Shown here: one piece after another, positions 5,897-7,295 of the stretch
Position numbering within the stretch: position 1 is the stretch's first letter
Layout of the letters: every line of letters starts with the position of its first letter
NCBI GenBank assembly: GCA_023392185.1
Contig: JAEVZP010000122.1
Span: 1 to 7,295, forward strand
DNA length: 7,295 nt
Direction of reading: 5' to 3'
From: Bacteroidota bacterium
GTDB taxonomy: Bacteria; Bacteroidota; Bacteroidia; Chitinophagales; Chitinophagaceae
Notes under the pieces: model-generated
Seen by the model: only the letters and a program-made list of their open reading frames with translations
Database searches by the model: none
What the model was told of the DNA's origin: nothing
Translations under genes and position numbers: made by a program

Positions 5897-6145
5897 TTAA
5901 GAGGCTTCATGCCGGCGGGGCGGCGGCAGCAAATCAGCAATAATCAAAACCAGTTCGTAGGGCACTTCTACACCATCTTCTTCCACAATATCGTAGCGGT
6001 CAAGTGGGCTCCAGCGCATCCGGAAACGCGGAATGTCGGGCACATTAACCTCATAATAAAGGCCATCGGGGCGCTGCTGTGTCAGGATGCTGGCCGGCAG
6101 GGTGTGGCCTTTCCAGGAAATATTACGAACCAGGGAACGAGCCAT
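5897..6145 (-). CDS. Small protein of unknown function, downstream of the yihY-family gene
   Basis: This 82-residue protein is not one I recognise. It begins MARSLVRNISWKGHTLPASI and continues into a probably beta-rich core (DGLYYEVNVPDIPRFRMRWSPLDRYDIVEEDG, about 27-58), then a hydrophobic helix-like segment (YELVLIIADLL, about 63-73) and a Pro/Arg tail. It has no signal peptide, no cysteine and no clear membrane helix. I prefer this strand over an opposite 85-codon frame because the composition is ordinary globular protein, the start is ATG, and it lies 46 bases after the yihY-family gene on the same strand, consistent with one operon. Function unknown. Confidence 0.7.
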   Translation of the reverse strand: MARSLVRNISWKGHTLPASILTQQRPDGLYYEVNVPDIPRFRMRWSPLDRYDIVEEDGVEVPYELVLIIADLLPPPRRHEAS

Positions 6146-6149
6146 AAAA

Positions 6150-6176
6150 GGGGGTTAGGGGTTTAGGATTTAGGGA
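6150..6176. repeat. Degenerate TTTAGGG-like repeat
   Basis: Three TTAGG cores start at 6155, 6163 and 6170, spaced 8 and 7 bases apart, in a G-rich plus strand (G-runs at 6150-6154, 6158-6161 and 6173-6175). Transcripts of the minus-strand operon carry the C-rich complement (CCCTAAATCCTAAACCCC) in the gap between the two genes. It is too short to call a structural repeat, and its function is unknown. Confidence 0.4.
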
Positions 6177-6191
6177 GTAGAAGATGGGCGC

Positions 6192-7292
6192 TCATTCCTT
6201 TGTTTTCTGCTCTTCTTTCTGAGACTTCAGAGCTCCTTTTTCAGCCTTGGCAACTTCGGCATCCGGCTCGGAGCCGTCGAGGCGCAGGATTGGGATCACC
6301 GCACCCCGCAGTTCCGGGTTGGCTGCTTTGTCCTGCGGGTGAAAGGGTGATTCCGTTGCCTCGCTTTTGCGGATGAAAACGGCGGCTTCGCTCGGCACAA
6401 TGCCTTTGCCCCGGTTGAGCGCCCATACTTTGGTGAATTCAGCGCCAAAGTACAGAATCAGCGCCGAGTAATTGACCCACAACAGGAAGATAATAATCGA
6501 GGCGGCCGCGCCATATTGATTGCTGATGTTGGAGCTGCCCAGGTAATATCCAATAGCGAACTTACCGACCATGAATAAAAGACCGGTTACGGCTGCGCCC
6601 ACGAAGGTGTCTTTCCAACGGACGCGCGCATCGGGCAGAATCTTATAAATCACCGCAAACAACAGCATGATAACCAGGAAGGTGATGCTGTAATTGACGA
6701 TTGCAGCCAGAAATGCCTGCCCTTCTCCCAGAAACTGTAACAGCCGGTTGAAAACCAGATCCACAAACGTGTTGACCAGCAGCGACACCATCAACAGAAA
6801 GCCCAAACCGATGATGAGCGAGAAGGAAAGCAGCCGGCTGGTAAGGTATTTGAGCCAGCTTTGTTTCGGCTTTGCCTTGATGGACCAGATGATGTTGATA
6901 GAGTCCTGCATATCGGCAAACACTCCGGTGGCGCCAATGAAGAGCGTTATCAGGCCGACGATGACATAGAAACTCCCTTGCTCCTGAATCCGCATGTTTT
7001 CCGAAATCTGCAGCACCTGCTGCGCGGCATTCTTTCCTACAAATTCTTCAATCTGCTGGTACAGAGAAGCTGAAATCTGGTTTTGCTCGAAGAAAAGGCC
7101 GGCAACCGAAATCACAATCAAAATCAGCGGCCCGATACTGAAAACGGTATAGTAGGCCAGTGAGGCCGACAGTTTCGTTACGTTGTCGTCTATGAAATCC
7201 GAAAAGCTTTGTTTGACGATGTCCCAGACAGACATTTTGGCCGGTTTGCTCATAAAGTACGCGGGTTTTTTCTTTCTAAACTGAAATGCCAT
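6192..7292 (-). CDS. YihY/BrkB-family inner-membrane protein
   Basis: This 366-residue protein belongs to the YihY/virulence factor BrkB family, once misnamed RNase BN; its molecular role is not established, and transport has been suggested. A cytoplasmic N-terminal helix (WDIVKQSFSDFIDDN, 23-37) leads into the family hallmark LSASLAYYTVFSIGPLILIV (41-60). Six hydrophobic segments are visible at about 44-68, 107-127, 154-178, 194-218, 231-252 and 263-285. Family-typical elements include the GVFADMQDSINIIW region (123-136), the LPDARVRWKD loop (219-228) and QYGAAASIIIFLLWVNYSALILYFGAEFTK (259-288). From about 289 it carries a hydrophilic tail of nearly 80 residues, longer than in the roughly 290-residue E. 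coli YihY, ending in a Lys/Glu/Gln-rich stretch. The ATG at 7292 lies 3 bases from the window edge; ATG at 7253 or 7235 also fits, and an upstream start outside the window cannot be excluded. Confidence 0.93.
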   Translation of the reverse strand: MAFQFRKKKPAYFMSKPAKMSVWDIVKQSFSDFIDDNVTKLSASLAYYTVFSIGPLILIVISVAGLFFEQNQISASLYQQIEEFVGKNAAQQVLQISENMRIQEQGSFYVIVGLITLFIGATGVFADMQDSINIIWSIKAKPKQSWLKYLTSRLLSFSLIIGLGFLLMVSLLVNTFVDLVFNRLLQFLGEGQAFLAAIVNYSITFLVIMLLFAVIYKILPDARVRWKDTFVGAAVTGLLFMVGKFAIGYYLGSSNISNQYGAAASIIIFLLWVNYSALILYFGAEFTKVWALNRGKGIVPSEAAVFIRKSEATESPFHPQDKAANPELRGAVIPILRLDGSEPDAEVAKAEKGALKSQKEEQKTKE

Positions 7293-7295
7293 GCC

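Noticed and set aside
5909..6166. An 85-codon plus-strand frame opposite the 82-residue gene
   Set aside because: The minus-strand frame fits the operon direction and has more ordinary protein composition. The plus-strand frame would have to start inside the opposing gene's end with no promoter element visible.
1..7295. Mobile element, phage, CRISPR or defence system
   Set aside because: No transposase, integrase, direct terminal repeats, regularly spaced repeats or defence-type domains were seen. The secreted nuclease has a signal peptide and sorting tail and is not a restriction or toxin gene.

Overview
The window most likely comes from a member of the Bacteroidota, probably the Saprospirales/Chitinophagales side. 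Four things point there: an endonuclease with a C-terminal domain of the type IX secretion (Por) sorting type, a short single-helix NarL-type histidine kinase next to a LuxR-type regulator, weak or absent Shine-Dalgarno sequences, and a TAnnTTTG-like -7 element upstream of one gene. GC content is roughly mid-50s percent by eye. The phylum is inferred from these traits; no rRNA or other marker is present to settle it.

Layout from left to right. (i) The last 66 codons of an unrecognised plus-strand gene (2-202). (ii) A tight plus-strand signalling operon (323-2402): a seven-helix membrane protein, a short sensor kinase whose start overlaps the end of the membrane gene, and a NarL/LuxR response regulator. 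The kinase has no sensory domain of its own, so the seven-helix protein is the natural candidate for signal input. (iii) A convergent intergenic region (2403-2598) with a nested inverted repeat and a strong hairpin followed by a T-run on the minus strand. (iv) The minus-strand chaperone pair grpE-dnaJ (4509 to 2599). (v) A divergent promoter region (4510-4657) rich in dyad symmetries. (vi) A secreted endonuclease I on the plus strand (4658-5746). (vii) A second convergent region (5747-5896) with tandem TTCCGGAAAT palindromes and a long inverted repeat. (viii) A minus-strand pair: a YihY/BrkB-family membrane protein (7292-6192) followed by an 82-residue unrecognised protein (6145-5897), separated by a short TTTAGGG-like degenerate repeat.

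Functionally the window mixes housekeeping (GrpE and DnaJ, co-chaperones of DnaK), signal transduction (the three-gene operon), extracellular nucleic-acid degradation (endonuclease I with T9SS tail) and an inner-membrane YihY protein. There is no phage, transposon, CRISPR or defence-island signature, and I found no tRNA or rRNA gene. The least explained parts are the seven-helix/kinase/regulator module with its altered kinase ATP-binding motif, the 82-residue protein, and a recurring TTCCGGAA palindrome found in both convergent intergenic regions. No intergenic stretch exceeds 200 bases.
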